A DNA stretch of 64,000 bases from Burkholderiales bacterium (GCA_020697255.1 JAJFBE010000002.1:248001-312000), one strand, 5' to 3'. Positions 8,551-18,099 are shown, counted from the stretch's first letter. Program-made: numbers and translations. The notes: generated by a model not told the origin, from the letters alone.

Positions 8551-9702
8551 TTAATCTAGCAATTTATGCGCTTGGGTAGTATCTTCCCAGCTAAACCCAT
8601 CCCTGCCAAAATGCCCATAGTTGGAGGTTTTACGATAAACCGGATGCAATAGATCCAATTCTTCAATAATCGCTTTCGGCCTTAGGTCAAAATTAGCTAA
8701 AATCCGTTTCTCAATTTCACGATCATCAATTTTACCAGTACCAAACGTATAAATATTGATTCCAACCGGTTTTGCTATTCCAATTGCATAAGCAATCTGC
8801 ACCTGGGCTTGCCTGGCCAGACCGCTCGCTACAACATTTTTGGCAACGTAGCGTGCAGCATAGGCTGCGGATCTATCAACTTTGGATGGATCCTTACCGG
8901 AAAAAGCACCACCACCATGCGGCGCTGCCCCGCCATAAGTGTCAACTATAATTTTACGCCCAGTCAATCCGCAATCCCCCATCGGGCCACCAATTACAAA
9001 ATTACCTGTTGGATTAATTAGATATTTAGTATAATCTTTTAATAATTCTGTCGGTAATACCTGCTTAATAATTTCTTCAATAACTGCCTCTTTAATACTG
9101 GCATGACTTATCTCAGGATTATGCTGGGTGGATAAAACAACTGTATCAATCCCTAAAACTTTGCCACTTTCATTATCATAACGAAGTGTTAATTGAGCTT
9201 TTGCATCTGGTCTGATCCACGGTAATATGCCACTTTTTCTAACATAAGCCTGACGCTCCATTAAACGGTGAGCATAATAAATTGGCAATGGCATTAAAGT
9301 TGGTGTTTCATCACAGGCATAACCAAACATTAAACCCTGGTCGCCTGCCCCCTGATCCAGGTCTAACCCCTGGCCTTCATTAACTCCCTGGGCAATATCT
9401 GGTGATTGTTCATCATAATTAACCAATATTGCACAACTATCAGCAGCAAAACCATACTCATTACATGTATAGCCTATATCGCGTATAACTTCACGTACGA
9501 CTTGCGAATAATTTACTTTTGCAGTAGTAGAAATTTCTCCGGCAAGAACCACCAAACCAGTATTTACCAGAGTTTCAGCTGCAACACGTGAGTTTTTGTC
9601 CTGAGATAAAACAGCATCTAAAATAGCATCCGAGATTTGGTCAGCAACTTTGTCCGGATGCCCTTCAGAAACAGATTCTGAAGTAAATAAAAAATATGAC
9701 AT
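8551..9702 (-). CDS. metK: S-adenosylmethionine synthetase
   Basis: 383 residues, full length. It makes SAM from methionine and ATP. Signatures: [21 protein letters not shown] at the start, the [16 protein letters not shown] loop near 115-130, and the [20 protein letters not shown]-loop-like segment near 260. AAGGA eight bases upstream is the ribosome-binding site. That site is partly held in the 10-bp hairpin of the leader annotated at 9703-9857, so control at initiation by its own product SAM is plausible. Confidence 0.97.
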   Translation of the reverse strand: MSYFLFTSESVSEGHPDKVADQISDAILDAVLSQDKNSRVAAETLVNTGLVVLAGEISTTAKVNYSQVVREVIRDIGYTCNEYGFAADSCAILVNYDEQSPDIAQGVNEGQGLDLDQGAGDQGLMFGYACDETPTLMPLPIYYAHRLMERQAYVRKSGILPWIRPDAKAQLTLRYDNESGKVLGIDTVVLSTQHNPEISHASIKEAVIEEIIKQVLPTELLKDYTKYLINPTGNFVIGGPMGDCGLTGRKIIVDTYGGAAPHGGGAFSGKDPSKVDRSAAYAARYVAKNVVASGLARQAQVQIAYAIGIAKPVGINIYTFGTGKIDDREIEKRILANFDLRPKAIIEELDLLHPVYRKTSNYGHFGRDGFSWEDTTQAHKLLD

Positions 9703-9857
9703 TTATTTGTTCCTTGTAAAATTGTTATATTTTACAAGCTATATGGAGCACGGTGATTATACTGCCCGGATAAGCAATATATTTAATGAATCCCCTTTTA
9801 GCTTGTCGTACAAACTTAAAACTGAGCAAGCTGGAGAACAAATCCAGTTTTAAGTAT
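9703..9857 (-). promoter_or_regulatory. metK leader: candidate SAM-II/SAM-V-like pseudoknot riboswitch
   Basis: Read on the minus strand, P1 is a perfect 11-bp stem (9845-9855 with 9814-9824) closing a 20-nt loop. Loop bases CUCCAGCUU (9836-9828) can pair with a downstream strand AAGCU-AAAA-GGGG (9804-9792), making an H-type pseudoknot. The loop also carries GAUUUGU. GCUAAAA-GGG on the 3' strand recalls the SAM-II consensus, from memory. Next, a 10-bp hairpin (9729-9738 with 9713-9722) covers part of the AAGGA ribosome-binding site. ACAAGCUA of the pseudoknot strand (9806-9799) can instead pair with UAGCUUGU of that hairpin (9741-9734). A TATAAT at 9864-9869 would start the RNA right at P1. 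Class and function are inference. Confidence 0.55.
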
Positions 9858-9907
9858 AGCGTTATTATAGTATATTTTATATTACAACTTGCGTTAAATA
9901 AGTTTTC

Positions 9908-9951
9908 CCCGGAAATTCCGTATTACAGTTTTTATAATTTTAATTTACAAT
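9908..9951 (+). promoter_or_regulatory. Palindrome-plus-promoter element, copy A
   Basis: CGGAAATTCCG at 9910-9920 runs into GTATTACAG. The -35 is TTACAG (9923-9928), the spacer is 17 bases and T/A-rich, and the -10 is TACAAT (9946-9951). The same layout occurs before the secreted-protein genes at 54828 and 55798. It suggests a dimeric regulator binding next to RNA polymerase for the secreted protein at 10000. Confidence 0.55.
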
Positions 9952-9999
9952 AATATTAAGAAGTTGTACTTAATTTTTAAATTTGCTTAGGATGTGAAA

Positions 10000-10581
10000 A
10001 TGAAACTGAAACTTAGTAAAACTTATGCATATGGTTTGTTTGTAGCCTTACTTTTATGCATGAGCACTGCTCATGCAGTATTCTCTAGCTATAAATATTT
10101 AATAGTTCGCTGTGCTATTGTGCTTCACGCTTCCGATACGGTTACATTGGAATGGGCACTGGTACATGACATAGAGGGTAAATCTATGGTTGTATCTAAT
10201 ACCCCCATTTTGTTAGTTGAGTTGGATAAACTTACCAATAATATGGTAGCAAATACATATGGAGTTAAAAAAATAACTTTTAATATTCAATATCAGGGAC
10301 AGCCGTACCGAATGGCACTAAACGGTAGTAAGTACTACATGGCAAAATTTCCGGATTATTCTCTTGAAGAAGGAGAAATAATTACCAGAGAAGAAAATGC
10401 AGAAGCTGAACGCAACAAGTTATGGAGTATAACCACTCCAGATACAGTTCTTATTCAAACATATTCATGTACTACAGACGAATTCAATCCTAAAGCAAGA
10501 GGAGACGAACTTACAATATCGAAATATTTAAAGAATCATACTGAAGAGCTTAAATATAGCGTCTATCCTAAAAAACTATAG
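10000..10581 (+). CDS. Small secreted protein of unknown function
   Basis: 193 residues with a clear signal peptide (MKLKLSKTYAYGLFVALLL...STAHA, cleavage after AHA). ATG 10000 is preferred over GTG 9994 because AGG at 9989 is then eight bases away. The mature part is mixed alpha/beta in look, has few cysteines and no motif I recognise. It is preceded by a palindrome/promoter element shared with other secreted-protein genes in the window and followed by its own terminator, so it is a single-gene unit. Confidence 0.7.
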   Translation: MKLKLSKTYAYGLFVALLLCMSTAHAVFSSYKYLIVRCAIVLHASDTVTLEWALVHDIEGKSMVVSNTPILLVELDKLTNNMVANTYGVKKITFNIQYQGQPYRMALNGSKYYMAKFPDYSLEEGEIITREENAEAERNKLWSITTPDTVLIQTYSCTTDEFNPKARGDELTISKYLKNHTEELKYSVYPKKL

Positions 10582-10597
10582 CCATAATTGTCCGGTA

Positions 10598-10636
10598 AAT
10601 AGCCCCAGTTTTTACCGGGGCTATTAATCTATTTTT
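10598..10636 (+). terminator. Intrinsic terminator of the 10000 gene
   Basis: Nine-base stem AATAGCCCC (10598-10606) with GGGGCTATT (10617-10625), followed by a T-rich stretch that overlaps the convergent rplS stop codon. No T-run on the minus side, so it acts mainly on plus-strand transcription. Confidence 0.65.
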
Positions 10637-10991
10637 TAATATCAAGCTTCTCTTTAATACGAGCTGACTTACCAGAACGATCACGTAGGTAATATAATTT
10701 TGCACGGCGAACCGCACCCTTACGTTTTACTTCTATGCTATCTAACGTAGGTGAATATACCTGGAAGGTACGTTCTACACCAACACCGGCAGAAATCTTA
10801 CGCACGATAAAAGCTGAATTTAAACCACGATTACGTTTAGCAATAACAACACCTTCAAAGGCCTGTAAACGCTCACGAGTACCCTCTTTTACTTTAACTT
10901 GCACATTTACTGTGTCACCTGGTGCAAACTCAGGGATTTTTTTATTTAAACGAGCAATTTCTTCCTGCTCAAGAATTTGAATAATATTCAT
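10629..10991 (-). CDS. rplS: 50S ribosomal protein L19
   Basis: 120 residues, with the conserved [16 protein letters not shown] start, [36 protein letters not shown] core and a basic C-terminus ([20 protein letters not shown]). It sits at the 30S-50S interface. Last gene of rpsP-rimM-trmD-rplS, 5 bp after trmD. Confidence 0.97.
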   Translation of the reverse strand: MNIIQILEQEEIARLNKKIPEFAPGDTVNVQVKVKEGTRERLQAFEGVVIAKRNRGLNSAFIVRKISAGVGVERTFQVYSPTLDSIEVKRKGAVRRAKLYYLRDRSGKSARIKEKLDIKK

Positions 10992-10996
10992 GCTTT

Positions 10997-11749
10997 CTAT
11001 CCTTCTGATCTTGTTCCTACTTCTTCAAGTAGCCGAGATTCAATTTTAGTTAAATTTCGCTTTTTAAATAAGTCTGCTCTACGTAATTTGGTTCGTAACA
11101 AACTCATTTGCAGGCGCCATTTTTTTATTTGTTCATGGTTACCATTTAGTAATACCTCAGGTACTTTCATACCTTCATATTCCCGCGGGGTCGTATAATG
11201 TGGATAATCAAGCAATCCATTCATAAATGAATCATTAATTGCCGATTCCTGATCATTTAATACCCCTGGTATCTGGCGCATTATGCTGTCTATTAGCATC
11301 ATTGCCGGTAATTCACCCCCCGATACTACAGTATCAGTTACGCAAATTTCCAGGTCAATGTTACGTTCTATAAACCGCTCATCAACGCCTTCATACCGCC
11401 CACAAACTAATACCATTCCCTCACAATTAGCCAAATCATTAACCATTTCCTGATTAAGCGGCTCCCCCTGCGGAGATAAGTATATTTTTAGCGGATTAGC
11501 CACCCCAATTTCAGCCTGGGCTTTTAATCCGGCTTTTAATGCCAATTCCAGCGGTTCTACTTTCATCACCATCCCAGCTCCGCCGCCATAGGCTTTATCG
11601 TCTATGCGTCGGTAAGGGTCGGTTGTAAAATCGCGTGGATTTATGGTCATTAAACTACAAATATTATTGTCAAATGCCCGCCTGGTAATACCATAATTAA
11701 TAATTGCGGCAAACATTTCCGGAAAAATTGAAATGACACTAAATATCAA
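10997..11749 (-). CDS. trmD: tRNA (guanine37-N1)-methyltransferase
   Basis: 250 residues. It methylates G37 of tRNAs with SAM, preventing +1 frameshifts. Family signatures are present: [10 protein letters not shown] near 61, [10 protein letters not shown] near 92, the trefoil-knot SAM loop [11 protein letters not shown] near 115, and [16 protein letters not shown] near 138. Its start overlaps the rimM stop by four bases (ATGA), giving translational coupling. Confidence 0.97.
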   Translation of the reverse strand: MIFSVISIFPEMFAAIINYGITRRAFDNNICSLMTINPRDFTTDPYRRIDDKAYGGGAGMVMKVEPLELALKAGLKAQAEIGVANPLKIYLSPQGEPLNQEMVNDLANCEGMVLVCGRYEGVDERFIERNIDLEICVTDTVVSGGELPAMMLIDSIMRQIPGVLNDQESAINDSFMNGLLDYPHYTTPREYEGMKVPEVLLNGNHEQIKKWRLQMSLLRTKLRRADLFKKRNLTKIESRLLEEVGTRSEG

Positions 11750-12264
11750 TAGTCAAGTCCCCAGTCAACAATAATTTGTTTATTTTGCATATCTACATCA
11801 GTAATATATGCAGCAACAAATGGAATTAAGCGGGTATTTTTCTGGTCTTTAACCACTATTACACTGTTAGCACCAGTGTCCATAAGATTATCAACAATAC
11901 CTAATAATTCATGTTGCAAATTTATTACTTTGAGACCAATTAAGTCTACCCAGTAATATTCATCTGCATCGGCTTTGGGAAATTCATCCCGGTTAACCGA
12001 CACCACACCGCCTACTAAATTCTCTGCCTTATTACGGTCATTTACACCCTCAAATAAGACAAACCACATACCATTTTTTACCTGAGATTTTGCAATCTTC
12101 AGTTCTGAATTGGTATTATTTAGAGATAATTGCAGTTTTTTATAATGCCCCAAGCTATCCGCATCTGAGCCGGTTTTTATTTTGACCCAGCCTTGTATAC
12201 CAAATACCCCAGTTATCTTCCCTATACTTATCATTTTTGAATCCTGGACTATGTCATTTTTCAT
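11746..12264 (-). CDS. rimM: 16S rRNA processing protein RimM
   Basis: 172 residues with an N-terminal beta-barrel (IGKITGVFGIQGWVKIKT) and a C-terminal PRC-barrel (EYYWVDLIGLKVIN...IPFV). It assists maturation of the 30S head and binds S19. The start is uncertain: ATG 12264 has little ribosome-binding signal, whereas an internal ATG at 12234 has AGGA seven bases before it and would give 162 residues beginning MISIGK, closer to the barrel start. Confidence 0.93.
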   Translation of the reverse strand: MKNDIVQDSKMISIGKITGVFGIQGWVKIKTGSDADSLGHYKKLQLSLNNTNSELKIAKSQVKNGMWFVLFEGVNDRNKAENLVGGVVSVNRDEFPKADADEYYWVDLIGLKVINLQHELLGIVDNLMDTGANSVIVVKDQKNTRLIPFVAAYITDVDMQNKQIIVDWGLDY

Positions 12265-12310
12265 AAATTACGCATCCGGAAATCCAAATATTTCAAGTAT
12301 TACCTATGCC

Positions 12311-12568
12311 TTATGCAGCTGCAGCAGGCTTTTTATTGTTTTTAAGCAGTTTTTTAACTGCAGGAGATACTTGTGCACCAACGCTAACCCAGTAATCTAA
12401 ACGCTCAGCATTGATACGGAAGCTTTCCACATCACCACTAACTAATGGGTTATAAAAACCTAATTTTTCAATAAAACGACCATCACGACGTGCGCGCGAG
12501 TCGGCAGATACTATATTAAAATATGGGCGGTTATGACTACCGCCACGAGCTAAACGAACTACTACCAT
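12311..12568 (-). CDS. rpsP: 30S ribosomal protein S16
   Basis: 85 residues beginning [20 protein letters not shown], the classic S16 start, with [14 protein letters not shown] in the middle and an alanine-rich end (KKPAAAA). First gene of the rpsP-rimM-trmD-rplS operon. AGGAAA provides the ribosome-binding site. Confidence 0.97.
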   Translation of the reverse strand: MVVVRLARGGSHNRPYFNIVSADSRARRDGRFIEKLGFYNPLVSGDVESFRINAERLDYWVSVGAQVSPAVKKLLKNNKKPAAAA

Positions 12569-12652
12569 TGGGTATTTCCTAATACTTAATGTTTAATAAA
12601 TATGTATGCCAAAAGAAGGATATTGCCCCTAAATTATGGCAAATAAACCAGG

Positions 12653-12681
12653 ATTATACCACATTTATGCAAGAATATCTA
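12653..12681 (-). promoter_or_regulatory. Probable promoter of the rpsP operon
   Basis: Extended -10 TGG-TATAAT (TATAAT complement at 12653-12658), 17-bp spacer and a -35 TAGATA matching four of six consensus bases. This predicts a leader of about 80 nt before rpsP. The rest of 12569-12866 holds only the divergent MFS promoter. Confidence 0.5.
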
Positions 12682-12831
12682 CCGTTATGTTTGATGTTTC
12701 TAAATAAATTCCAGCTTATACTAACTTTAACCAATAGAAATAAATATCTATGCCTAGCATATCTTTTAACTTTAGCCATAGCTTATATGCAGTATAAACC
12801 TTGCATAATATAATATTATAGCATATGATTG

Positions 12832-12840
12832 TGGTATAAT
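12832..12840 (+). promoter_or_regulatory. Extended -10 promoter of the MFS gene
   Basis: TGG-TATAAT at 12832-12840, 26 bases before the MFS start codon, with no clear -35. An extended -10 can work without one. The predicted leader is about 20 nt. Confidence 0.45.
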
Positions 12841-12866
12841 ATTTGTCCTTTAAAAAATGAGCCACT

Positions 12867-14060
12867 ATGTCTAATAAAAAAACATTTCATTTATTTGCCG
12901 CATTTTTTGTGCTGTATGAATTAACCAATTACCTGTCTAATGACATGATTATGCCCTCTATGCCAGGAATTGTCCGGCAGTTTCATGCGCCATTAACAGA
13001 TATCGCATTATCTCTTATATATTTTATTATTGGCGGCAGTATTCTACAAATATTTTTAGCACCTCTTGCTGATTATATTGGCAAACGTAAAGTATTACTA
13101 TGCGGCAATCTATTATTCTTAGTTGCAACAGCTATAATTCCGCTTTCTCATTCTATCAATGAATTTTTGGCTGCCAGATTTTTCCAGGGTATGGGCATGT
13201 GTTTTATCTTTATCGGTTATGCAATGATACACGAGCTATTTGATGATGTGACTGCCGTAAAAATAACTTCAATTCTTTCCAATATTTCTATTTTTGCTCC
13301 GCTTACCGGCCCTTTGGTTGGCACAGCGATTGTATCAGTAAGCCGCTGGGAATTTGTATTTATCGTCTCCGGAGTTTTAGGTATCATATCACTTTTTGGT
13401 TTATATCGATATATGCCTCCAGGAAAACAACATACCAATAAAATTGACATAACACAAACCCTTAGAAGTTATAAAAAAATTATTACTCATAAAGCTTTTA
13501 TTACTGGGATTATGGCTTTTGCCCTATCAATGATACCGTTCATTTCCTGGATTGGCACTTCCCCGGCAATTATTATGGAAAATCAACACCAGACATTAAA
13601 AATATACGCAGTTTACCAGTGTATTATCTTTGGCGGTTATGCCATTAGCAATATTCTGGTAAATATAATGGCGGGAAGAGTTAAGTTTTATACATTAATC
13701 AACTATGGTAGTAAAATATCATTTCTCGGACTTATCTGTGCTGGAGTACTCTGTACATTTAGTACCAAATTTGTAATTTTGGGCATGATGATCTATGCCC
13801 TGGGTGTTGGTCTATACACTGGTTCATTAGTTCGTATTGCTCTGAGCAGCACCGGAGAATCAATGAATTTGAGCGCTGCGTCCATGACATTGATCATGTG
13901 CACAGTTATGTTCCTGGGTTTGGAAACCTGTAATAGATTGTTGCATTTCTTCAATTATTCGATTAATGCTTTTGCGCTCATTAATTTAACAATTGCAATC
14001 CCGGTATTTTTGTTAGTCAGACATTTTGCCAAGCTTAATAAAAACCGACAATGGAATTAA
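12867..14060 (+). CDS. MFS transporter, Bcr/CflA or MdfA-like drug exporter group
   Basis: 397 residues with about 12 hydrophobic segments. The loop between segments 2 and 3 has the MFS motif as LADYIGKRKVLL (about 71-82). The N-terminal region NYLSNDMIMPSMPGIVRQF resembles the D...P.MP motif of the drug:H+ antiporter DHA1 group. Helix 5 has the GPLVGTAIVS segment similar to antiporter motif C. Substrate unknown. Monocistronic; the terminator at 14144 follows. Confidence 0.78.
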   Translation: MSNKKTFHLFAAFFVLYELTNYLSNDMIMPSMPGIVRQFHAPLTDIALSLIYFIIGGSILQIFLAPLADYIGKRKVLLCGNLLFLVATAIIPLSHSINEFLAARFFQGMGMCFIFIGYAMIHELFDDVTAVKITSILSNISIFAPLTGPLVGTAIVSVSRWEFVFIVSGVLGIISLFGLYRYMPPGKQHTNKIDITQTLRSYKKIITHKAFITGIMAFALSMIPFISWIGTSPAIIMENQHQTLKIYAVYQCIIFGGYAISNILVNIMAGRVKFYTLINYGSKISFLGLICAGVLCTFSTKFVILGMMIYALGVGLYTGSLVRIALSSTGESMNLSAASMTLIMCTVMFLGLETCNRLLHFFNYSINAFALINLTIAIPVFLLVRHFAKLNKNRQWN

Positions 14061-14143
14061 TGCAAAGGGTAAGAAAATTAATGGAACATAATGTTTGGAT
14101 TTTTGTTAAAATCACCTACTCTTAAAATGATATAAAACTACCC

Positions 14144-14167
14144 TCTGGCAGGCAGCCAGATTTTTTT
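14144..14167 (+). terminator. Intrinsic terminator between the MFS gene and potA
   Basis: Stem TCTGGC (14144-14149) with GCCAGA (14155-14160) followed by T7, only 17 bases before the potA start codon. The A-rich bases and AAGG after the T-run include the potA ribosome-binding site. No promoter fits between terminator and ATG, so either the potA promoter lies upstream and this is an attenuator, or potA depends on readthrough. Confidence 0.7.
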
Positions 14168-14183
14168 AAGGTATATGATATAG

Positions 14184-15275
14184 ATGCCTATTTTAGAAAT
14201 ACAAAACGTTAGCAAACAATTTGCTGACCACCTGATTGTAAATAATGTCAGCTTAAGCATTGAAAAAGGTGAATTTTTTACTCTTCTTGGTCCATCTGGT
14301 TGTGGCAAGACAACCTTACTTAGAATGATTGCCGGCTTAAATATACCAGATTCAGGTAAAATTATTCTGGAGGGACAGGATATTACAACCATGCCCCCGG
14401 AAGACAGACCACTACATACTATTTTCCAAAGCTATGCCCTATTCCCGCATATGACAGTATTTGAAAATGTTGCATTCCCGCTAAAGATGGCAAATTGGGA
14501 TAAAGCTAAAATTCATCTGCAAGTAGAAGAGTTATTAGAAGATGTACAACTAACTAAATTTGCTAAACGCTACCCGCATGAATTGTCCGGGGGGCAGCGT
14601 CAACGGGTAGCAATTGCCAGGTCCCTTGTTGACCGCCCTAAGCTCCTTCTTCTTGATGAACCACTATCAGCACTTGATGCATCTTTACGTGAGCATATGC
14701 ATATTGAGCTTGTGAAACTGCAGGAAGAAACCGGAATTACGTTTGTATATGTAACCCATGATCAACATGAAGCTATGGCATTATCCAGCCGAATAGCAGT
14801 AATGAATTTTGGGGAGATTGAACAACTAGACCTGCCACAAGCGGTTTATACAAGGCCTAAAACATATTTCGTTGCTGACTTTCTGGGTAAGTGTAACCTA
14901 TTACCGGCCGAAATATTAGCAAAAAATGATAATAATACCCTGCGGCTAAGAGTAGCCAACTATCTTGAATTTGATACCAGCCAGGATAATGCAGATGAAT
15001 TTAATGTAGGCCAGAAAGGTCATTTTGCCATTCGACCAGAAAAAATTAATGCCAACCGCCAAAATCAATATGATAATTTATTTAGCCACAGTGCCAAAGT
15101 AAAAGGTTATTACTATTATGGTGAGTCTACCTTATATGAGTTTCTAATCAACGATGAAATTAAAATTCAGGCAATGTTATCTAACTCAAAAAACCAAACC
15201 ATCAAATTTTTTGATGAAGGAGACGATGTTGTTATATCCTTTGATCCTCATGCCGGTGACTTCCTGGCTGAATAG
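14184..15275 (+). CDS. potA: Spermidine/putrescine ABC transporter, ATPase
   Basis: 363 residues. Walker A GPSGCGKT at 36-43, Q-loop in FQSYALFPHM, signature LSGGQRQRVAIARSL, Walker B LLLLDEPLSALD, and H-loop YVTHDQHEAM are all intact. The C-terminal 120 residues form the TOBE-type regulatory domain (FAIRPEKI). It powers PotBC at the inner membrane. First gene of potABCD, 31 bp before potB. Confidence 0.93.
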   Translation: MPILEIQNVSKQFADHLIVNNVSLSIEKGEFFTLLGPSGCGKTTLLRMIAGLNIPDSGKIILEGQDITTMPPEDRPLHTIFQSYALFPHMTVFENVAFPLKMANWDKAKIHLQVEELLEDVQLTKFAKRYPHELSGGQRQRVAIARSLVDRPKLLLLDEPLSALDASLREHMHIELVKLQEETGITFVYVTHDQHEAMALSSRIAVMNFGEIEQLDLPQAVYTRPKTYFVADFLGKCNLLPAEILAKNDNNTLRLRVANYLEFDTSQDNADEFNVGQKGHFAIRPEKINANRQNQYDNLFSHSAKVKGYYYYGESTLYEFLINDEIKIQAMLSNSKNQTIKFFDEGDDVVISFDPHAGDFLAE

Positions 15276-15306
15276 AAAACCCTGCTATGCTTAGGAAAAT
15301 GTCACA

Positions 15307-16212
15307 ATGAAAACATCATTTCTATCCGAAAAAAGAGTATTATCAATACCACCTCTGGTTTACCTGATTTGCCTGTTTTTAATTCCCACTATTTTTATGA
15401 TAATCATTGCCTTTAGGGTGCCAGGTAGCTATGGCGGTGTTGCTCCTATTGTAGAAAAAATAAATAACCATACCCAAATTAATTTTTCTCTTGATAGTTT
15501 TAAATTTACTATTGATAATCAATTTATCTGGCAGCTTTTTTTACGCTCATTGTTTTTTTCAGCATTAACTACACTTATTTGCCTGCTTATAGGTTATCCG
15601 CTGGCTCTCCTGATTGCCCGAAGCCCGCGTAAATATCGCGATATCCTGCTGTTATTAGTAATTATTCCTTTCTGGAGCAGTTTTCTTATTAGAGTTTACG
15701 CCTGGATGATTATTTTAGGCCCGCAATCAGGTGTCAGCTATGCTATAAATTTTGTATTAGGTACACTGGGTTTTGCACCTATTAACCTGCTTTATTCTTC
15801 TTTTGCAGTAGTTGCATGTTTAGTTTATATCAACTTACCTTTTATGGTATTACCGCTTTATGCAAACCTGGAAAAACATGATATTGCATTAATTGAAGCC
15901 AGCCGTGATCTAGGCGCTACCAAAAGCGAGTCTTTTTGGCAAATTACAATGCCCTTAAGCCTGCCAGGTATACTTGCTGGCAGCGGCTTAGTTTTTATCC
16001 CTTGTATTGGTATGTTTGTCGTGCCCGAACTAGTTGGTAACAATTGCTCTTTGATGATTGGAAACCTTATCAAACAGCAATTTTTGCAAACAATGAACTG
16101 GCCTTTGGGCTCTGTTACTTCTATTATAATGACATTATTAGTACTCAGCGTATCATTAGCCGTAGGGCTTATGTTTCGGCGTCTCGGGGGATTAAAATAT
16201 GCAAGTAAGTAG
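15307..16212 (+). CDS. potB: Spermidine/putrescine ABC transporter, permease PotB
   Basis: 301 residues, about six membrane helices. The EAA coupling loop reads EASRDLGATKSESFWQITMPLSLPG (about 197-221). LIRVYAWMIILGP is a family hallmark. Its 3' end overlaps the potC start by 14 bp, so translation is coupled. Polyamine specificity comes from the whole operon and from PotB/PotC similarity rather than from a single residue. Confidence 0.92.
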   Translation: MKTSFLSEKRVLSIPPLVYLICLFLIPTIFMIIIAFRVPGSYGGVAPIVEKINNHTQINFSLDSFKFTIDNQFIWQLFLRSLFFSALTTLICLLIGYPLALLIARSPRKYRDILLLLVIIPFWSSFLIRVYAWMIILGPQSGVSYAINFVLGTLGFAPINLLYSSFAVVACLVYINLPFMVLPLYANLEKHDIALIEASRDLGATKSESFWQITMPLSLPGILAGSGLVFIPCIGMFVVPELVGNNCSLMIGNLIKQQFLQTMNWPLGSVTSIIMTLLVLSVSLAVGLMFRRLGGLKYASK

Positions 16213-16975
16213 TAAATTATCCAAACGCTTAATATTTAGCGGTAGTGTCGGCTTTTTATTTCTTTATATCCCGCTTATCATTTTAATTTTATATTCTTTT
16301 AATGATTCGCGAATTAATGTCGGTTGGGTTGGCTTCACTTTAAAATGGTATAAAGTACTATTTTCCGATAAACTGTTAATTGATGCAGCGATCCACTCCT
16401 TACTAATCGCACTTATTGCAAGTATTGCCTCAGTTATTTTAGGCACATTGGCAGGTGTAGCCTTGCATAAGTATAAAATACCATTTCTCTCTTCCCTGAT
16501 TATGGTACCACTTGCCGCACCTGAATTATTGGTTGGGGTATCTTTATTATTATTTTTCTTGCTTATAAATTTTACCTTAGGCTTTGCTTCAATCATACTA
16601 GCCCATATTGCCTTTTGCCTAAGTTTTGTTGCAATAGCAGTCAGAACCAGGATGCACGGTATGGATGACAGCCTTATCGATGCAGCACGCGATTTGGGTG
16701 CTAGCCCTGCAAAAGCGTTTTTCCTAATATTAATTCCGGTTATTTTACCAGGCATTATTGCCGGTGGCTTAATGGCTTTTACCCTATCTTTGGATGATTT
16801 TGTAATTACATTCTTTACTGCCGGTGTTGGGGCTTCAACACTGCCACTAGCTATTTATTCTATGCTAAAAATGGGTGTTACACCGGAAATTAATGCGGCA
16901 TCAACCGTAATTATTTTAATTACCCTAACGCTAACCGTTACTGCAAGTAAACTATCACCTCAATTATTTAAGTAG
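16199..16975 (+). CDS. potC: Spermidine/putrescine ABC transporter, permease PotC
   Basis: 258 residues, six helices. The EAA loop reads DAARDLGASPAKAFFLILIPVILPGI (about 161-186). FNDSRINVGWVGFTLKWY after the first helix and FTLSLDDFVITFFTAG near 201 are typical of PotC. Overlaps potB by 14 bp and is followed 53 bp later by potD. Confidence 0.92.
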   Translation: MQVSSKLSKRLIFSGSVGFLFLYIPLIILILYSFNDSRINVGWVGFTLKWYKVLFSDKLLIDAAIHSLLIALIASIASVILGTLAGVALHKYKIPFLSSLIMVPLAAPELLVGVSLLLFFLLINFTLGFASIILAHIAFCLSFVAIAVRTRMHGMDDSLIDAARDLGASPAKAFFLILIPVILPGIIAGGLMAFTLSLDDFVITFFTAGVGASTLPLAIYSMLKMGVTPEINAASTVIILITLTLTVTASKLSPQLFK

Positions 16976-17028
16976 CACGTGTTTTTGCCAAGAATTATTA
17001 ATAATCTGGGGGATTAGAAGGGAAGTTA

Positions 17029-18099
17029 ATGAGAAATAATCTAGCTAAGAAAATTATATTTTGCTTGAGCTTTTTAGTAAATTTGGCTAATGCCAAACCA
17101 ATTTTGAATGTATATATCGGGTCTAACTATATTGCAGATGATACTATAAAGCGCCTGCAACAAATATGTAAATGTAGTTTATCCCAAAATTATTTTAATG
17201 ATAATGAAGAAATGCTGGCTAAAATTGTTGCGGGCGCCAGTGGTTATAATGTAATTGTCGCAACTAGTTATGCAGTAAATGAATTAGTTAAAATGGATAA
17301 ACTGATGCCGCTGGATTTTAACAAAATCCCTAATATAAAGTCTATCGATTCCAAATTTATGAACCAGGCCTATGACCCAGGTAATAAGTATTCCGTCCCT
17401 TACGCTTATACTCCGGTATTTTTAGCTTATAATCAGGATAGGATGAAACAATTAGATATTACGCCAAATTCATGGGCAGTTGTATTTGACCCTAAGTACT
17501 TGGCCAAACTTAAGGGACATATAACCATGTTTAATTCATCACGCCATATTTTTGCTGCCGCATTATTATATTTAGGCAAAGATCCAAATACAACCAATAG
17601 GTCTGATTTGGAGGCTGCACGTAAACTAATTGATAAATCATCACCTTATTGGGCTAAATTTGATAGCGATAGTTATTATCGCGGGTTACTCAGAGGTGAT
17701 ATATGGTTAGCCATGAGTTATTCTATCGATATTTATAAAACCATCCAGGATGCAGCTGCATCACACTCACCAATTAAACTTGCAGCTATATTACAAAATG
17801 AAGGTAATATGTACGAACTGGATAATATGGTAATCCCAAAATCAAGCCCTAACAAAAATTTATCTTATAGTTTTATCAACAATGCATTAGATCCGCAAAG
17901 TGCTTATGAATTATCTAAAGCAACTGGTTCAAGTATTCCCAATGCCATTGCATTTAAAAAACTAAGTACCGATATTACCGGCATTGACTGGATTTATCCG
18001 AAAGATATGAAAAAAATGCATGTCTTAGAAGCATATGACCCTAAAACACGCATTTTAGTAAATGAAATGTGGACCGAAATTCAAATGGAGTGCCATTAG
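17029..18099 (+). CDS. potD: Polyamine-binding periplasmic protein PotD
   Basis: 356 residues with a signal peptide cut after NANA (MRNNLAKKII...LANA-KP). The N-lobe starts LNVYIGSNYI, and VPYAYTPVFLAYN (about 124-136) matches the hinge region VPYTWGTTGI of classical PotD. LAMSYSIDI near 226 and the WxKFDSDSYY block are in family positions. It delivers polyamines to PotBC. GAAGGGAAG precedes the ATG. It is somewhat divergent from enterobacterial PotD, so putrescine versus spermidine preference is open. Confidence 0.88.
   Translation: MRNNLAKKIIFCLSFLVNLANAKPILNVYIGSNYIADDTIKRLQQICKCSLSQNYFNDNEEMLAKIVAGASGYNVIVATSYAVNELVKMDKLMPLDFNKIPNIKSIDSKFMNQAYDPGNKYSVPYAYTPVFLAYNQDRMKQLDITPNSWAVVFDPKYLAKLKGHITMFNSSRHIFAAALLYLGKDPNTTNRSDLEAARKLIDKSSPYWAKFDSDSYYRGLLRGDIWLAMSYSIDIYKTIQDAAASHSPIKLAAILQNEGNMYELDNMVIPKSSPNKNLSYSFINNALDPQSAYELSKATGSSIPNAIAFKKLSTDITGIDWIYPKDMKKMHVLEAYDPKTRILVNEMWTEIQMECH

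Noticed and set aside
12589-12813. 74-codon plus-strand frame between rpsP and the MFS gene.
   Set aside because: It overlaps the likely rpsP promoter, lacks a ribosome-binding site and has AT-driven composition.
16264-16755. 163-codon minus-strand frame opposite potC.
   Set aside because: Antisense shadow of a conserved permease; composition follows potC codons.
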